Both the position numbers and the translations under genes were made by a program. Below the pieces are notes generated by a model. It made no database searches, was not told the DNA's origin, and saw nothing but the letters and a program-made list of their open reading frames with translations. Positions 1-8,967 of a DNA stretch of 64,000 nucleotides are shown here, piece by piece (position 1 is the stretch's first letter; each line of letters begins with the position of its first letter). The stretch is from the NCBI RefSeq assembly GCF_002159975.1, contig NZ_NFJR01000004.1:124001-188000 (forward strand), in the 5' to 3' direction. The stretch is from Barnesiella sp. An22. GTDB lineage: Bacteria > Bacteroidota > Bacteroidia > Bacteroidales > Barnesiellaceae.

Positions 1-402
1 CCCCAGGTGTCGGTGTGGATACAAAACTTCAACATCTCGGTGTTGGGCGATGTAAACCGTCCGGGCATGTTTACCATCGAAAACGAGCGGGTGAGCATTC
101 TCGATGCGATAGCTCTGGCCGGCGACCTGGCCATTACCGGCCGGCGCGACAATGTGCTGCTGGTGAGAGTCAATGCCGACGGAACCAAGTCTATTGCCCG
201 TATCAATCTGAATGACAAAAATCTGATCTCTTCGCCCTATTTCTATTTGCAACAAAACGATGTGCTGTATGTGGAGCCCAACAAGTCGAAAGCCAATTCG
301 GCCGTAGTGGTACCGCCTACGACTACGCTCATATTCAGTGCCACATCTATTTTGCTGACGATTGCTAACTTGATTATTACGGCCTGGAGTATTTCGAAAT
401 AA
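1..402 (+). CDS. Wza-type polysaccharide export protein, C-terminal part
   Basis: This is the 3' part of an outer-membrane polysaccharide export protein; the reading frame is already open at base 1, so the gene starts outside the window. The visible part holds an SLBB-type segment (G-D-V-N-R-P-G, then S-I-L-D-A-I-A-L-A-G-D-L) as in the periplasmic ring domains of Wza. It ends in a hydrophobic stretch (about the last 30 residues) that could anchor it in the outer membrane. It lies 5 bp before the Wzc-like kinase, the usual export/co-polymerase pair of capsule or exopolysaccharide loci. Family assignment is by motif and neighbour. Confidence 0.85.
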   Translation, partial: PQVSVWIQNFNISVLGDVNRPGMFTIENERVSILDAIALAGDLAITGRRDNVLLVRVNADGTKSIARINLNDKNLISSPYFYLQQNDVLYVEPNKSKANSAVVVPPTTTLIFSATSILLTIANLIITAWSISK

Positions 403-407
403 CAACT

Positions 408-2819
408 ATGGAAGAAGATAAGCAAAAGAATACAGAGGAGAAAAACTCGGAGGAGTCGTTCGACGTCACGGGTTTTCTGCTGGAGTGCCTTGCGCACTGG
501 AAATGGTTTGTCGCCTGTGTGGTGGTGCTGGCTGCGGTAGCGCTCTTCTACTGCTTCAGGCAGACCCCGCTCTACGAGGTGACCTCGGCCGTCTATATTC
601 AAGACAACAAGAGCGACAACGGCAACGTGCTGTTGGAGAGTCTGGGTTTGTCGCCCTACAAAAACAATATCGACAACGAAATCGAGGTATTCCGCTCGAA
701 AAATCAGATAACGGCCGTAGTCGAAGCGCTGGGGTTGTACAAGTCGTATGCGTGGAAATCGTTCATGCGCACCACGCCGCTTTATGGCAATTCGCCGGTC
801 GAGTTTGCGCTCGATTCGATTGACCTGCGAGCAATACAGTCGCCGCTTCAGGTCGAGCTCAAACCGTTGCATGGGGGTAAGTTTCACCTCGAAGCCAAGA
901 CTCACACCCTCGATGGTGATAAGGTGATGCTTTGCGACCAGGTTATCGACGGGTTGCCCTATGAGCTGCCGTTTGCCGGCGGTACGGTGCAGTTGCGCTA
1001 CACGGGCGATACGATTCCCGTGCTGGAGAAGACGCTGTCGATGACCCTCTCCAACCCGCGAAGCGTGAGCAAGGCGATTACCTTGAACCTGACGGTAGCC
1101 TTTGCCTCGAAAGATGCAACCATCCTCACCGTGATTTACCGCACCCCGGTCGTTCAGGAGGGTAAGGACTTTGTCAGTACGCTGGTCGACTTCTACAACA
1201 TCGACGCAGCCAACCTGAAAAATATGGGAAATGAGAAGACTCAGGAGTTTATCGATTCGCGCCTTTCGTCCATCTCGGAAGAGCTGGCCGTTGTCGAGGC
1301 GCAAGTCGAGGCTTATCGCAGCCACAACAACCTGATAGACATTTCGACCGAGGCCCAGCTCTACCTCGAGCAGACCGGCTATGCCGATGGTCAACTGGCC
1401 GAGTTGGAGTTGCAAAAGAGTCTGGTCGACTATGTCGAAGAGTTCCTGGCCGTCCCCGAAAACGAGTATATGCCTATCCCCGTGCTGGGTATCGACAACG
1501 AAGATTTTGCCGCATTGATAAACGAATACAACAAGAGCCTGCAGCAGCGCGAACGGCTGTTGCTCTCCTCGTCGGAGTCGAACCCCGTAGTGGCCGAACT
1601 GACTCGCAGTGTCAAAACCCAGCGGGCTCTGTTGCTCAAGGGCATCGAGAGTATCCGCAAGGGGGTCGAAATCAAGAAACGGGATATTTCGAAACAGGAC
1701 AGACGCCTCGAAGACAAGATTAAGAATGTGCCGGTTTACGAGCGGGAGCTCTCCGACATCATTCGTCAGCAACGTATCAAGGAGAACCTCTATATCTTCC
1801 TGCTGGAGAAACGTGAGGAGAACTCCCTGGCCAAGAGCATGGTGGTGCCGGTAGCCCGCATCATCGACGACCCCGACTCGACCAACGAGCCGGTATCGCC
1901 CAAGAAGGTGCTGATTCTGTGCGCGGCCGTCCTGTTGGGCTTGCTGATACCGGGCTTTGTCATCTACCTGCGCATGGTCTTCTACCCCGTATTGAAAGAC
2001 AAGAAGACTCTCGAGCGCCTTACCTCCATACCCATTCTGGCCGAGATTTCGCGCAAGCCCGAGGGCAAGTTCTTCGTGGTCGAGAAGAAGAGTGTGGAGC
2101 CCATTGCCGAGCTCTTCCGCTTGGTGCGCAACAACTTGCAGTTTGTACTCACCAGTTCCGACAAGAAGGTGCTGGCCGTCACCTCGTCGGTTATGCACGA
2201 AGGTAAGACCTTTATCGCTTCGAACATGGCCCTGAGCTTTGCCCTCACCGGCAAACGGGTGCTGCTCATGGGGGTGGATATTCGCCGGCCCCGCCTCTCC
2301 GAGAAATTCCACATTCCCAATCGCGAGGGGGTTACCACCTATCTGTCGGGCGTTAATACCGACCTGGCTTCGCTCATTCACCCCTCGGGTGTCGACCCCA
2401 ATCTCGACGTGCTCATGGCCGGTCCCATACCGCCCAACCCCAACGAGCTGTTGATGAGCAAGCGTTTCGACCAGATGATTGACTATGCCCGTGCCCACTA
2501 CGATTATGTGATACTCGACACGGCACCGCTGGGCATGGTTTCCGATACCTTCCTGCTGACGCGTGCCGTCGATATCGTGGTGTATGTGGCTCGTGCCAAC
2601 TATACCAACAAGGCGGCTATCGAAATGCTGAACGGCTGGATTCGCTCCAAACGCATCGCCGTGCCTACCTATCTCATCTTGAACGATGTGAACATGAAGT
2701 CGAAAGCCTACTCTTACCGGCAGTATGGCGGTGGCCGATATGGTTACGGATATGGTTACGCCAACCAGTCGCGCGAGATGTTGCCGTGGTACAAGCGGTT
2801 GTTCAAGAAGAAAGATTAA
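408..2819 (+). CDS. Wzc-like polysaccharide co-polymerase / tyrosine autokinase
   Basis: Inner-membrane chain-length determinant fused to a cytoplasmic BY-kinase, 803 aa. A first membrane helix covers about residues 31-50, a long periplasmic coiled-coil part follows, and a second helix lies at about 500-525. The kinase domain has a Walker A (S-S-V-M-H-E-G-K-T, Lys600), a Walker A' (G-V-D-I-R-R-P) and a Walker B (V-I-L-D-T-A-P). The tail carries seven tyrosines at 768, 770, 773, 778, 780, 782 and 784 in a Gly-rich run, the usual autophosphorylation cluster. It should act with the preceding export protein in capsule or exopolysaccharide polymerisation and secretion. The ATG follows the previous stop by 5 bp, so the two are probably co-transcribed. 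Confidence 0.93.
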   Translation: MEEDKQKNTEEKNSEESFDVTGFLLECLAHWKWFVACVVVLAAVALFYCFRQTPLYEVTSAVYIQDNKSDNGNVLLESLGLSPYKNNIDNEIEVFRSKNQITAVVEALGLYKSYAWKSFMRTTPLYGNSPVEFALDSIDLRAIQSPLQVELKPLHGGKFHLEAKTHTLDGDKVMLCDQVIDGLPYELPFAGGTVQLRYTGDTIPVLEKTLSMTLSNPRSVSKAITLNLTVAFASKDATILTVIYRTPVVQEGKDFVSTLVDFYNIDAANLKNMGNEKTQEFIDSRLSSISEELAVVEAQVEAYRSHNNLIDISTEAQLYLEQTGYADGQLAELELQKSLVDYVEEFLAVPENEYMPIPVLGIDNEDFAALINEYNKSLQQRERLLLSSSESNPVVAELTRSVKTQRALLLKGIESIRKGVEIKKRDISKQDRRLEDKIKNVPVYERELSDIIRQQRIKENLYIFLLEKREENSLAKSMVVPVARIIDDPDSTNEPVSPKKVLILCAAVLLGLLIPGFVIYLRMVFYPVLKDKKTLERLTSIPILAEISRKPEGKFFVVEKKSVEPIAELFRLVRNNLQFVLTSSDKKVLAVTSSVMHEGKTFIASNMALSFALTGKRVLLMGVDIRRPRLSEKFHIPNREGVTTYLSGVNTDLASLIHPSGVDPNLDVLMAGPIPPNPNELLMSKRFDQMIDYARAHYDYVILDTAPLGMVSDTFLLTRAVDIVVYVARANYTNKAAIEMLNGWIRSKRIAVPTYLILNDVNMKSKAYSYRQYGGGRYGYGYGYANQSREMLPWYKRLFKKKD

Positions 2820-2850
2820 AGGCCGGTAAGGCTGTAAGATAAAGCGGCGG

Positions 2851-2885
2851 GGGCGGCTCTTGGCAAAGGGACCGCCCTCGTTGTT
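2851..2885 (+). terminator. Probable terminator after the Wzc-like gene
   Basis: GGGCGG at 2851-2856 pairs with CCGCCC at 2872-2877. A T/G-rich tail (TCGTTGTTGTTGG) follows. It lies 32 bp after the kinase stop. The T-run is imperfect. Confidence 0.55.
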
Positions 2886-2970
2886 GTTGGTCGGGGAGGA
2901 GAAGAATCACACATTTTCTCCGACAATCACACACTTCTTTTTTCTCCCCCCCCCCTTTTGATAAAACGAG

Positions 2971-3010
2971 AAACCCTCGAGAGTACCGCAATAACGGTTC
3001 TCGAGGGTTT
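2971..3010. terminator. Long stem-loop between convergent genes
   Basis: AAACCCTCGAGA (2971-2982) is the exact reverse complement of TCTCGAGGGTTT (2999-3010), and an inner ACCG/CGGT pair extends the stem. It sits between the convergent kinase and flavodiiron genes and could stop transcription from both sides. Confidence 0.7.
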
Positions 3011-3059
3011 CTTGTTAGGGGTATGTCGGCCCGATGCCGGAGCGTCGAGCAGTAGTGTG

Positions 3060-4250
3060 TCAGGCTTTGTTGATGCGAGCGGCCATTTCGCGCCCCAGAG
3101 CCCGGCAGAGCTCTTTGATTTCGGGGGTGAGACCCTGTTTCATCTCCACGCAGCAAGGCAGAGTCTCCCACTTCATCGACTCGCCGAAGGCGGCCAGATG
3201 CTTCACGGCGGCACCGGCCCACGAGAAGGAGCCGAAGTAGCCGAATACCCGGTTTTTGATGTCGCGGGTGGCAATCATGCTGGTGAGCATCTCGACCTCG
3301 GGGTAGAGACGATTGGAGTAGGTAGGGCTGCCGATGATGAGACCCTGGTAGCGGAATATGCTTTGGAGAATGAACGAGGGGTCGTCGTGCGATACGTGGT
3401 GCATCACGATGTTCTTGACGCCGTTTTCGGCCAGTTCGCGGGCAATCACCTCGGCCATCTGTTCGGTGTGGCCATACATGCTGCCATAGGCAATCACTAC
3501 ACCCGGCTCGGCCTCGTAGCGGCTCAGACGGTCGTAGATGTCGATAACCCTATTCACCTCGTTTTCCCACACGGGACCGTGAGTCGAGCAGATGGTTTTG
3601 ATTTGGAGGCAGGCCAACTTCTTCAAGGCTGTTTGTACGGCCGAGCCGTATTTGCCCACGATGTTGGAGTAGTAGCGCACCATCTCGTCCCAATATTTGG
3701 CGGTATTCAGTTGGGTGTCCTTGATGCCGCCGTCGAGAGTCCCGAAGCAGCCGAAGGCGTCGCCCGAGAAGAGCGTTTGGGTTTCGTTGCAATAGGTCAT
3801 CATGGTCTCAGGCCAGTGTACCATGGGCGTGAGGTAGAAGGTGAGCGAGTGTTTGCCCACGGTGAGGGTATCGCCGTTCTTCACACACAGCGTGTTGTCG
3901 TCGATGCCGTAGTAACCCTTCACCATTTCGAGGGTTTTGGCGTTGCCCACGATAGTCATGTGGGGATATTTCTGGCGGATAAACTGGATCGAGGCCGAGT
4001 GGTCGGGCTCCATGTGGTTGATGACCAGATAGTCGATTGTGCGGTCTCCGATAATTTCGGCGATGTGGTCCAGCAGACGGTCGGTATAGGCGGCATCGGC
4101 CGTATCGACCAGAACATTCTTTTCGTCGGTAATCAGATAGGCGTTGTAGGAAACTCCGTAAGGGAGCGGCCAAAGGTTCTCGAACTTGTGTTTACTGCGG
4201 TCGTTGACTCCTACATAGTGTATTCCTTCTGCGATTTCTGTTATCTTCAT
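3060..4250 (-). CDS. fprA: Flavodiiron protein (A-type flavoprotein, O2/NO reductase)
   Basis: Cytoplasmic di-iron/FMN enzyme, 396 aa, the normal length for the family. The N-terminal beta-lactamase-like domain carries the di-iron motif H79-x-E81-x-D83-H84, followed by ligands in M-V-H-W, F-S-G-D-A-F-G and S-T-H-G-P. The C-terminal flavodoxin domain starts near residue 250 with the FMN loop Y-G-S-M-Y-G-H-T-E. These proteins reduce O2 to water or NO to N2O and protect anaerobes. It stands alone: the aquaporin is divergent and the Wzc gene convergent. Which substrate, O2 or NO, is preferred cannot be read from sequence. Confidence 0.93.
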   Translation of the reverse strand: MKITEIAEGIHYVGVNDRSKHKFENLWPLPYGVSYNAYLITDEKNVLVDTADAAYTDRLLDHIAEIIGDRTIDYLVINHMEPDHSASIQFIRQKYPHMTIVGNAKTLEMVKGYYGIDDNTLCVKNGDTLTVGKHSLTFYLTPMVHWPETMMTYCNETQTLFSGDAFGCFGTLDGGIKDTQLNTAKYWDEMVRYYSNIVGKYGSAVQTALKKLACLQIKTICSTHGPVWENEVNRVIDIYDRLSRYEAEPGVVIAYGSMYGHTEQMAEVIARELAENGVKNIVMHHVSHDDPSFILQSIFRYQGLIIGSPTYSNRLYPEVEMLTSMIATRDIKNRVFGYFGSFSWAGAAVKHLAAFGESMKWETLPCCVEMKQGLTPEIKELCRALGREMAARINKA

Positions 4251-4457
4251 AATCCAATTAAATTAACCCGATATGATATAAATTCAAACCTAAAAATCAA
4301 TCCTTTTGTTTAAAAAAGGGCCTCAAAAGTAAGAAAAAAAGTGCGAATCTATATGCAAATTAGAATTTATTTTTTTTCTTTGTATAGAGAATCTTAATCG
4401 CTGAATCAACTAATTACTAACCAAGGTGCAAAATTGTACCGGAAAAACATTGAAATT

Positions 4458-5135
4458 ATGAAAAAGTATTTGGCAGAAATGTTGGGTACCATGGTACTCG
4501 TATTGATGGGTTGCGGAAGCGCCGTCTTTGCCGGTAACATAGCCGGTGTTTGCGGTGCAGGTGTAGGAACATTGGGCGTGGCTATGGCCTTCGGCCTTTC
4601 GGTAGTAGCCATGGCCTATACCATCGGCGGTATTTCGGGCTGCCACATCAATCCGGCCATCACGTTGGGCGTGTGGCTGTCGAAACGCATGAGCGGGAAG
4701 GATGCCGCCATGTATATGATTTTCCAGGTTATCGGAGCCATTATCGGTTCGGCCATCATCTATGCACTGGTGTCGACGGGCGGCTCGTCGGGAGTAACCA
4801 TGACGGGAGCCAACAGCTTTGGCGAGGGTGAAATGTTGCAAGCCTTCATTGCCGAGACGGTCTTTACCTTTATCTTCGTGCTGGTCGTGCTGGGTGCGAC
4901 CGACGAGAAACGGGGTGCCGGCAATTTTGCCGGTCTGGCCATTGGTCTGGCACTGGTACTCATTCACATCGTTTGTATTCCCATCACGGGAACTTCGGTC
5001 AATCCGGCCCGCAGTATCGCCCCGGCTCTCTTCGAGGGTGGCGTGGCTCTCTCGCAACTGTGGCTCTTCATCGTGGCACCCTTCTTCGGGGCAGCCATTT
5101 CGGCCATCGTTTGGCGTGCACTGACCAACGATTGA
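4458..5135 (+). CDS. aqpZ: Aquaporin (AqpZ/GlpF family channel)
   Basis: Inner-membrane water channel, 225 aa. Both half-helix signatures are present: C-H-I-N-P-A-I-T near residue 65 and T-S-V-N-P-A-R-S near 185. The small size and the residues around the second NPA (T-S-V-N-P-A-R) fit water-specific AqpZ more than glycerol facilitators. The ATG at 4458 is preferred over an upstream TTG at 4434, because it begins directly with the first membrane helix. It is a single-gene unit between an AT-rich upstream region and a strong terminator. Confidence 0.92.
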   Translation: MKKYLAEMLGTMVLVLMGCGSAVFAGNIAGVCGAGVGTLGVAMAFGLSVVAMAYTIGGISGCHINPAITLGVWLSKRMSGKDAAMYMIFQVIGAIIGSAIIYALVSTGGSSGVTMTGANSFGEGEMLQAFIAETVFTFIFVLVVLGATDEKRGAGNFAGLAIGLALVLIHIVCIPITGTSVNPARSIAPALFEGGVALSQLWLFIVAPFFGAAISAIVWRALTND

Positions 5136-5160
5136 TAAACAGAATCGTATAGATACAGGA

Positions 5161-5199
5161 AGAGCGGGGCTCCAGTCAAGGGGCTCTGCTCTTTTTTTT
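5161..5199 (+). terminator. Rho-independent terminator after aquaporin gene
   Basis: AGAGC-GGGGCTCC pairs with GGGGCTC-TGCTCT, followed by eight T. It starts 25 bp after the stop codon. Confidence 0.9.
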
Positions 5200-5290
5200 G
5201 TGATTGTATAGGGCGACCGATTGTCGTTGGAGGGGTGTTGCGCGGGTCGTGCTTGTGAGGCCTGTCTCTCTTAATCGGGTATTGCGACAA

Positions 5291-5328
5291 AAGCAAGAGC
5301 CCCTCCCGCGTGTGGCGGGAGGGGCTCT
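5291..5328 (-). terminator. Rho-independent terminator after serA
   Basis: A 14-bp perfect stem: AGAGCCCCTCCCGC (5296-5309) with GCGGGAGGGGCTCT (5315-5328), 5-nt loop. On the minus strand it is followed by TTGCTTTTGTC. Confidence 0.88.
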
Positions 5329-5357
5329 CTATTCGATACGGTAACTCGTGGGAGAGT

Positions 5358-6278
5358 TTATTTGTTGACTCTGAATTTGTCGATACCCTCTTTGAGGAAT
5401 CCTACCGATTGACGGGCGGCGGCGATACCGGCGTTGATGTTGGCCTCGGCCGTCTGGGCACCCATCTTCTTGGGGGTGAAGAATACCCGGTCGCCGAATT
5501 TCTCGGTCAGTGCGGCGGCTGTCGACGGAGCCACGTCGGCTACATAGCGGAAGTCGGGACGCTCCTCGAGCACGCGGGCCAAATCCTCTTCGTGAATCAC
5601 CTCCTTGCGGGCGGTGTTGATGAGCACGGCACCTTTGGGCATGAGCGACATCAGGGCGTGGTTGATTGACTGTTTGGTCTCGGCTGTAGCCGGGATGTGC
5701 AGCGATACGAACTGGCAGGTGCGGTAGAGCTCCTCGACCGAAGCCACGGGTTTCACGCCGTCTTTCTCCATCACCTCGTTGGGGCAGTAGGGGTCGAAGG
5801 CGTAGAGCTCCATGCCGAATCCTTTGGCGATGCGGGCTACATTGCGGCCCACTTGGCCATAGGCGTGGATACCCAGCTTTTTGCCTTTGAGTTCGGTACC
5901 CGAGGTTCCGTTGAAGTGGTTACGAATCATCAGGATGGTCATGCCGAATACCAGCTCGGCCACGGCGTTGGAGTTCTGGCCCGGGGTGTTCATTACACAC
6001 ACGCCCTTGGCGGTGGCGGCGTTCAGGTCGATGTTGTCGTATCCGGCACCGGCGCGAACGACGATTTTCAGATTCTTGGCGGCGTCGAGTACTTCGGCGT
6101 CGACGATGTCGCTGCGTACAATCAAGCCGTCGGCATCGGCGACAGCTTTCAACAGATCGGCTTTGGCGGTGTATTTCTCCAAGAGAGCCATTTCGATACC
6201 GGCGGCATCGAGCACCTCTTTAATACCGTTCACGGCTACGGCGGCAAACGGTTTTTCTGTGGCAACCAATACTTTCAT
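5358..6278 (-). CDS. serA: D-3-phosphoglycerate dehydrogenase (short form)
   Basis: First enzyme of phosphorylated serine synthesis, oxidising 3-phosphoglycerate to 3-phosphohydroxypyruvate with NAD. At 306 aa it is the short type without the C-terminal ACT regulatory domain. The substrate and catalytic segments are visible: R-A-G-A-G-Y-D-N-I-D, a NAD-fold loop H-A-Y-G-Q-V-G-R (the first glycine of the usual GxGxxG is Ala), and L-H-I-P-A-T. It lies 19 bp downstream of serC in the same direction, so the two form an operon. Lack of ACT suggests no serine feedback through that domain. Confidence 0.93.
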   Translation of the reverse strand: MKVLVATEKPFAAVAVNGIKEVLDAAGIEMALLEKYTAKADLLKAVADADGLIVRSDIVDAEVLDAAKNLKIVVRAGAGYDNIDLNAATAKGVCVMNTPGQNSNAVAELVFGMTILMIRNHFNGTSGTELKGKKLGIHAYGQVGRNVARIAKGFGMELYAFDPYCPNEVMEKDGVKPVASVEELYRTCQFVSLHIPATAETKQSINHALMSLMPKGAVLINTARKEVIHEEDLARVLEERPDFRYVADVAPSTAAALTEKFGDRVFFTPKKMGAQTAEANINAGIAAARQSVGFLKEGIDKFRVNK

Positions 6279-6297
6279 GTCGATATACTCCTATGGA

Positions 6298-7365
6298 TTA
6301 GTGGTTCTTTTCAAATTCCTTCATGGCCTCGATGAGCACTTCGACGCTCGACTTGGGCATGGCGTTGTAGATCGAAGCTCTGAAGCCGCCTACCGAGCGG
6401 TGACCCTTAATGCCTACGATGCCTTTGGTGCCGGCAAATTCGATGAAGGCGCTTTCGAGTTCCTTGTACTCCTCTTTCATTACGAAGCATACGTTCATGA
6501 TCGAGCGGTCTTCGTGAGCGGCGGTGCCTACGAACATCTTGCTCGAGTCAATGGCATCGTAGAGGATAGCGGCTTTTTCGAGGTCGCGGCGCTCCATCTC
6601 TTTGATACCGCCCAACTCCTTGTAGTATTTCAGGGTTTGCAGGGCAGCGTAGATGGGCAGACACGGCGGGGTGTTGAACATCGAACCCTTCTTCACGTGG
6701 GTGCGGTAGTCGAGCATGGTGGGGATGGCACGCTCTACATGACCCAGGGCCGACTCTTTGACGATGACGATGGTCACACCGGCAGGAGCCAGGTTCTTCT
6801 GGGCACCGGCGTAGATGACGTCGTATTTCGATACGTCGATGGGACGCGAGAAGATGTCGGACGACATGTCGGCTACCAGAGGTACTTTCACATCGGGGTC
6901 GAAACGCATTTCGGTACCGTAGATGGTGTTGTTCGAGGTGAAGTGGAAGTAGTCCACGTCGTCGGGTACGGTGTAGCCTTTGGGGATGTATGAGAAGTTG
7001 GCGTCTTTCGAAGAAGCTACTACGTCTACTTCGCCGAAGAGTCGGGCTTCTTTGATGGCGTTGACGGCCCAGGTACCGGTCTCGAGGTAGGCCGCTTTTT
7101 TGTTCAGCAGGTTATAGGGAACCATGCAGAATTGCAGGCTCGCGCCGCCGCCCAGAAACAGTACGGAGTATCCGTCGGGGACCTCGAGCAACTCTTTAAC
7201 CAGCGCTTGAGCCTCTTCGATAACGGCTGTAAACTCCTTGCTGCGGTGCGAAATCTCCATCAGCGACAGGCCTGTACCGGCAAAGTTGAGGACGGCGTCG
7301 GCCGTGTTTTTGATGGTGTACTCGCTCAGGATAGAGGGTCCTGCATAGAAATTGTGCTTCTTCAT
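6298..7365 (-). CDS. serC: Phosphoserine aminotransferase
   Basis: PLP enzyme, 355 aa, converting 3-phosphohydroxypyruvate and glutamate to phosphoserine; also used in pyridoxine synthesis in some bacteria. The start N-F-Y-A-G-P-S-I-L and the PLP-lysine motif [12 protein letters not shown] are typical. First gene of the serC-serA operon. A -7 box lies about 50 bp upstream. No serB is seen in the window. Confidence 0.95.
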   Translation of the reverse strand: MKKHNFYAGPSILSEYTIKNTADAVLNFAGTGLSLMEISHRSKEFTAVIEEAQALVKELLEVPDGYSVLFLGGGASLQFCMVPYNLLNKKAAYLETGTWAVNAIKEARLFGEVDVVASSKDANFSYIPKGYTVPDDVDYFHFTSNNTIYGTEMRFDPDVKVPLVADMSSDIFSRPIDVSKYDVIYAGAQKNLAPAGVTIVIVKESALGHVERAIPTMLDYRTHVKKGSMFNTPPCLPIYAALQTLKYYKELGGIKEMERRDLEKAAILYDAIDSSKMFVGTAAHEDRSIMNVCFVMKEEYKELESAFIEFAGTKGIVGIKGHRSVGGFRASIYNAMPKSSVEVLIEAMKEFEKNH

Positions 7366-7412
7366 AACGATATTTGTTTAGTGGTTGGTATAAATTTGGT
7401 ATTGATAGATTG

Positions 7413-7420
7413 CAAAGGTA
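7413..7420 (-). promoter_or_regulatory. -7 box of the serC promoter
   Basis: Minus-strand TACCTTTG fits the Bacteroidetes -7 consensus TAnnTTTG and lies 48 bp before the serC start. No clear -33 TTTG is seen at the expected distance. Confidence 0.6.
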
Positions 7421-7520
7421 CTTCTTTTTCTCTATGTTTTTGTTTAATTTATATCTTTTTTGTCGTTATAAAAGGCGATTTTGTGTCTATTTGCTAACTT
7501 GAGTTGGCATTCCTGACATC

Positions 7521-8792
7521 TTATTTATATCGACCTTTCCATAGTTCGTTCAGGTGCTCTTTCAGCTTGTTCTCGGCCGGATTGTTCTGCGGTTTCCACC
7601 ACCCGTGGTTTTTGAGGGCGTCGGGCAGGTATTGCTGGTCGACGAAGTGGCCGGGATAGTCGTGGGCATATTTGTAGTTCTTGCCATAGTCGAGCTCCTT
7701 CATCAGCTGGGTGGGAGCGTTGCGCAGGTGCAGAGGTACCGGCAGGTTACCCGTTTCGCGCACGGTCTCCAGAGCCTGGTTGATGGCCATGTAGGCCGAG
7801 TTGCTTTTGGGCGAACTGGCCAGGTAGATGGTGGTCTCGGCCATGATGATGCGGCTCTCGGGCCACCCGATGTTCTGCACGGCATCGAAGCAGGCGTTGG
7901 CCAGCAGCAGGGCGTTGGGGTTGGCCAGACCGATGTCTTCCGACGCTGAGATGACGAGCCGTCGGGCAATGAATGCCGGGTCTTCACCTCCCTCGACCAT
8001 GCGGGCCAGCCAGTAGATGGCGCCGTCGGGGTCGCTGCCCCGTATCGATTTGATAAAGGCCGATATGATGTCGTAGTGCATCTCGCCGTTTTTGTCGTAG
8101 GCGGCCGGGTTTTGTTGCAGCCGCTCGGTGACGATGGCATCGTCGATGACAATCTTTTCGTCTTCGCCTACGGCCTGCGAGATGAGGTCGATGATGTTCA
8201 GCAGCTTGCGGGCATCGCCTCCCGAGTAGCGGAAGAGGGCGTCGGTCTCGCGCACCTCAAACTCGCGAGTCTTTAAATAGGTATCGCAGTGGATGGCGCG
8301 GTCGAGCAGCTGTTGCAGGTGTTTCACCTCGAGCGGCTTGAGCACATAGACCTGGCAGCGCGAGAGCAGCGGGCGGATGACTTCGAACGAAGGGTTTTCG
8401 GTGGTGGCTCCGATGAGGGTCACCGTGCCGTACTCGACGGCTCCCAGCAGCGAGTCCTGCTGCGATTTGCTGAACCGGTGTATCTCGTCGATGAAGAGGA
8501 TGGGGCGCACTTTCGAGAAGATGTTGGCCTTGCAGCGGTCGAGCACCTCGCGCACCTCCTTTACGCCCGACTGTACGGCGCTGAGGGTGAAAAACGGGGC
8601 CTGTAACTGTTGCGAGATGATGTGGGCCAGGGTGGTTTTGCCTACACCCGGGGGACCCCACAGGATGAACGACGAGATCTTGCCCGAGTCGATCATGCGG
8701 CGCAAGACGGCACCGGGGCCTACCAGGTGTTCCTGCCCGATGTATTCGTCCAAGGTCTTGGGCCTGAGTCGTTCTGCCAAAGGTTGTAACAT
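7521..8792 (-). CDS. rarA: Replication-associated recombination protein A (RarA/MgsA AAA+ ATPase)
   Basis: Cytoplasmic AAA+ ATPase acting at stalled replication forks, 423 aa. Visible motifs are the Walker A G-P-P-G-V-G-K-T-T, Walker B L-F-I-D-E-I-H-R-F, sensor 1 G-A-T-T-E-N-P-S-F, and sensor 2 in G-D-A-R. The C-terminal tetramerisation region (Y-L-A-S-S-P-K-S-N, then Y-K-Y-A-H-D-Y-P) is also present. The frame is open 25 codons further upstream, but a TATATTTG -7 box at 8814-8821 lies inside that stretch, so the start is the ATG at 8792 (M-L-Q-P-L-A-E-R-L-R-P). Confidence 0.94.
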   Translation of the reverse strand: MLQPLAERLRPKTLDEYIGQEHLVGPGAVLRRMIDSGKISSFILWGPPGVGKTTLAHIISQQLQAPFFTLSAVQSGVKEVREVLDRCKANIFSKVRPILFIDEIHRFSKSQQDSLLGAVEYGTVTLIGATTENPSFEVIRPLLSRCQVYVLKPLEVKHLQQLLDRAIHCDTYLKTREFEVRETDALFRYSGGDARKLLNIIDLISQAVGEDEKIVIDDAIVTERLQQNPAAYDKNGEMHYDIISAFIKSIRGSDPDGAIYWLARMVEGGEDPAFIARRLVISASEDIGLANPNALLLANACFDAVQNIGWPESRIIMAETTIYLASSPKSNSAYMAINQALETVRETGNLPVPLHLRNAPTQLMKELDYGKNYKYAHDYPGHFVDQQYLPDALKNHGWWKPQNNPAENKLKEHLNELWKGRYK

Positions 8793-8813
8793 ATTCGCTT
8801 CGTTCCGTTGATA

Positions 8814-8821
8814 CAAATATA
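8814..8821 (-). promoter_or_regulatory. -7 box of the rarA promoter
   Basis: Minus-strand TATATTTG matches TAnnTTTG and lies 22 bp upstream of the chosen rarA ATG. It argues against the longer reading frame. Confidence 0.65.
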
Positions 8822-8967
8822 CTCCTTTCGGCCCGTATTTCCAAAGGAAAGTGGCCGAAAGATACACCCGTCACCCCGTTTTGTCGGAGGCGTAAAAGCG
8901 GGGGTAAAAATTGAATGTTTCTTGGAGCGATTCGTAAAAAACTGTTATCTTTACCCCCGACAATTTA

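Noticed and set aside
2958-4313. 451-codon plus-strand frame opposite the flavodiiron gene
   Set aside because: Shadow of fprA: the codon third positions and family motifs are all on the minus strand. Similar mirror frames lie over clpB, hyaB, hypF and others.
8793-8867. Longer N-terminus of RarA
   Set aside because: A TATATTTG promoter box lies inside this stretch, and the conserved protein begins at the ATG at 8792.
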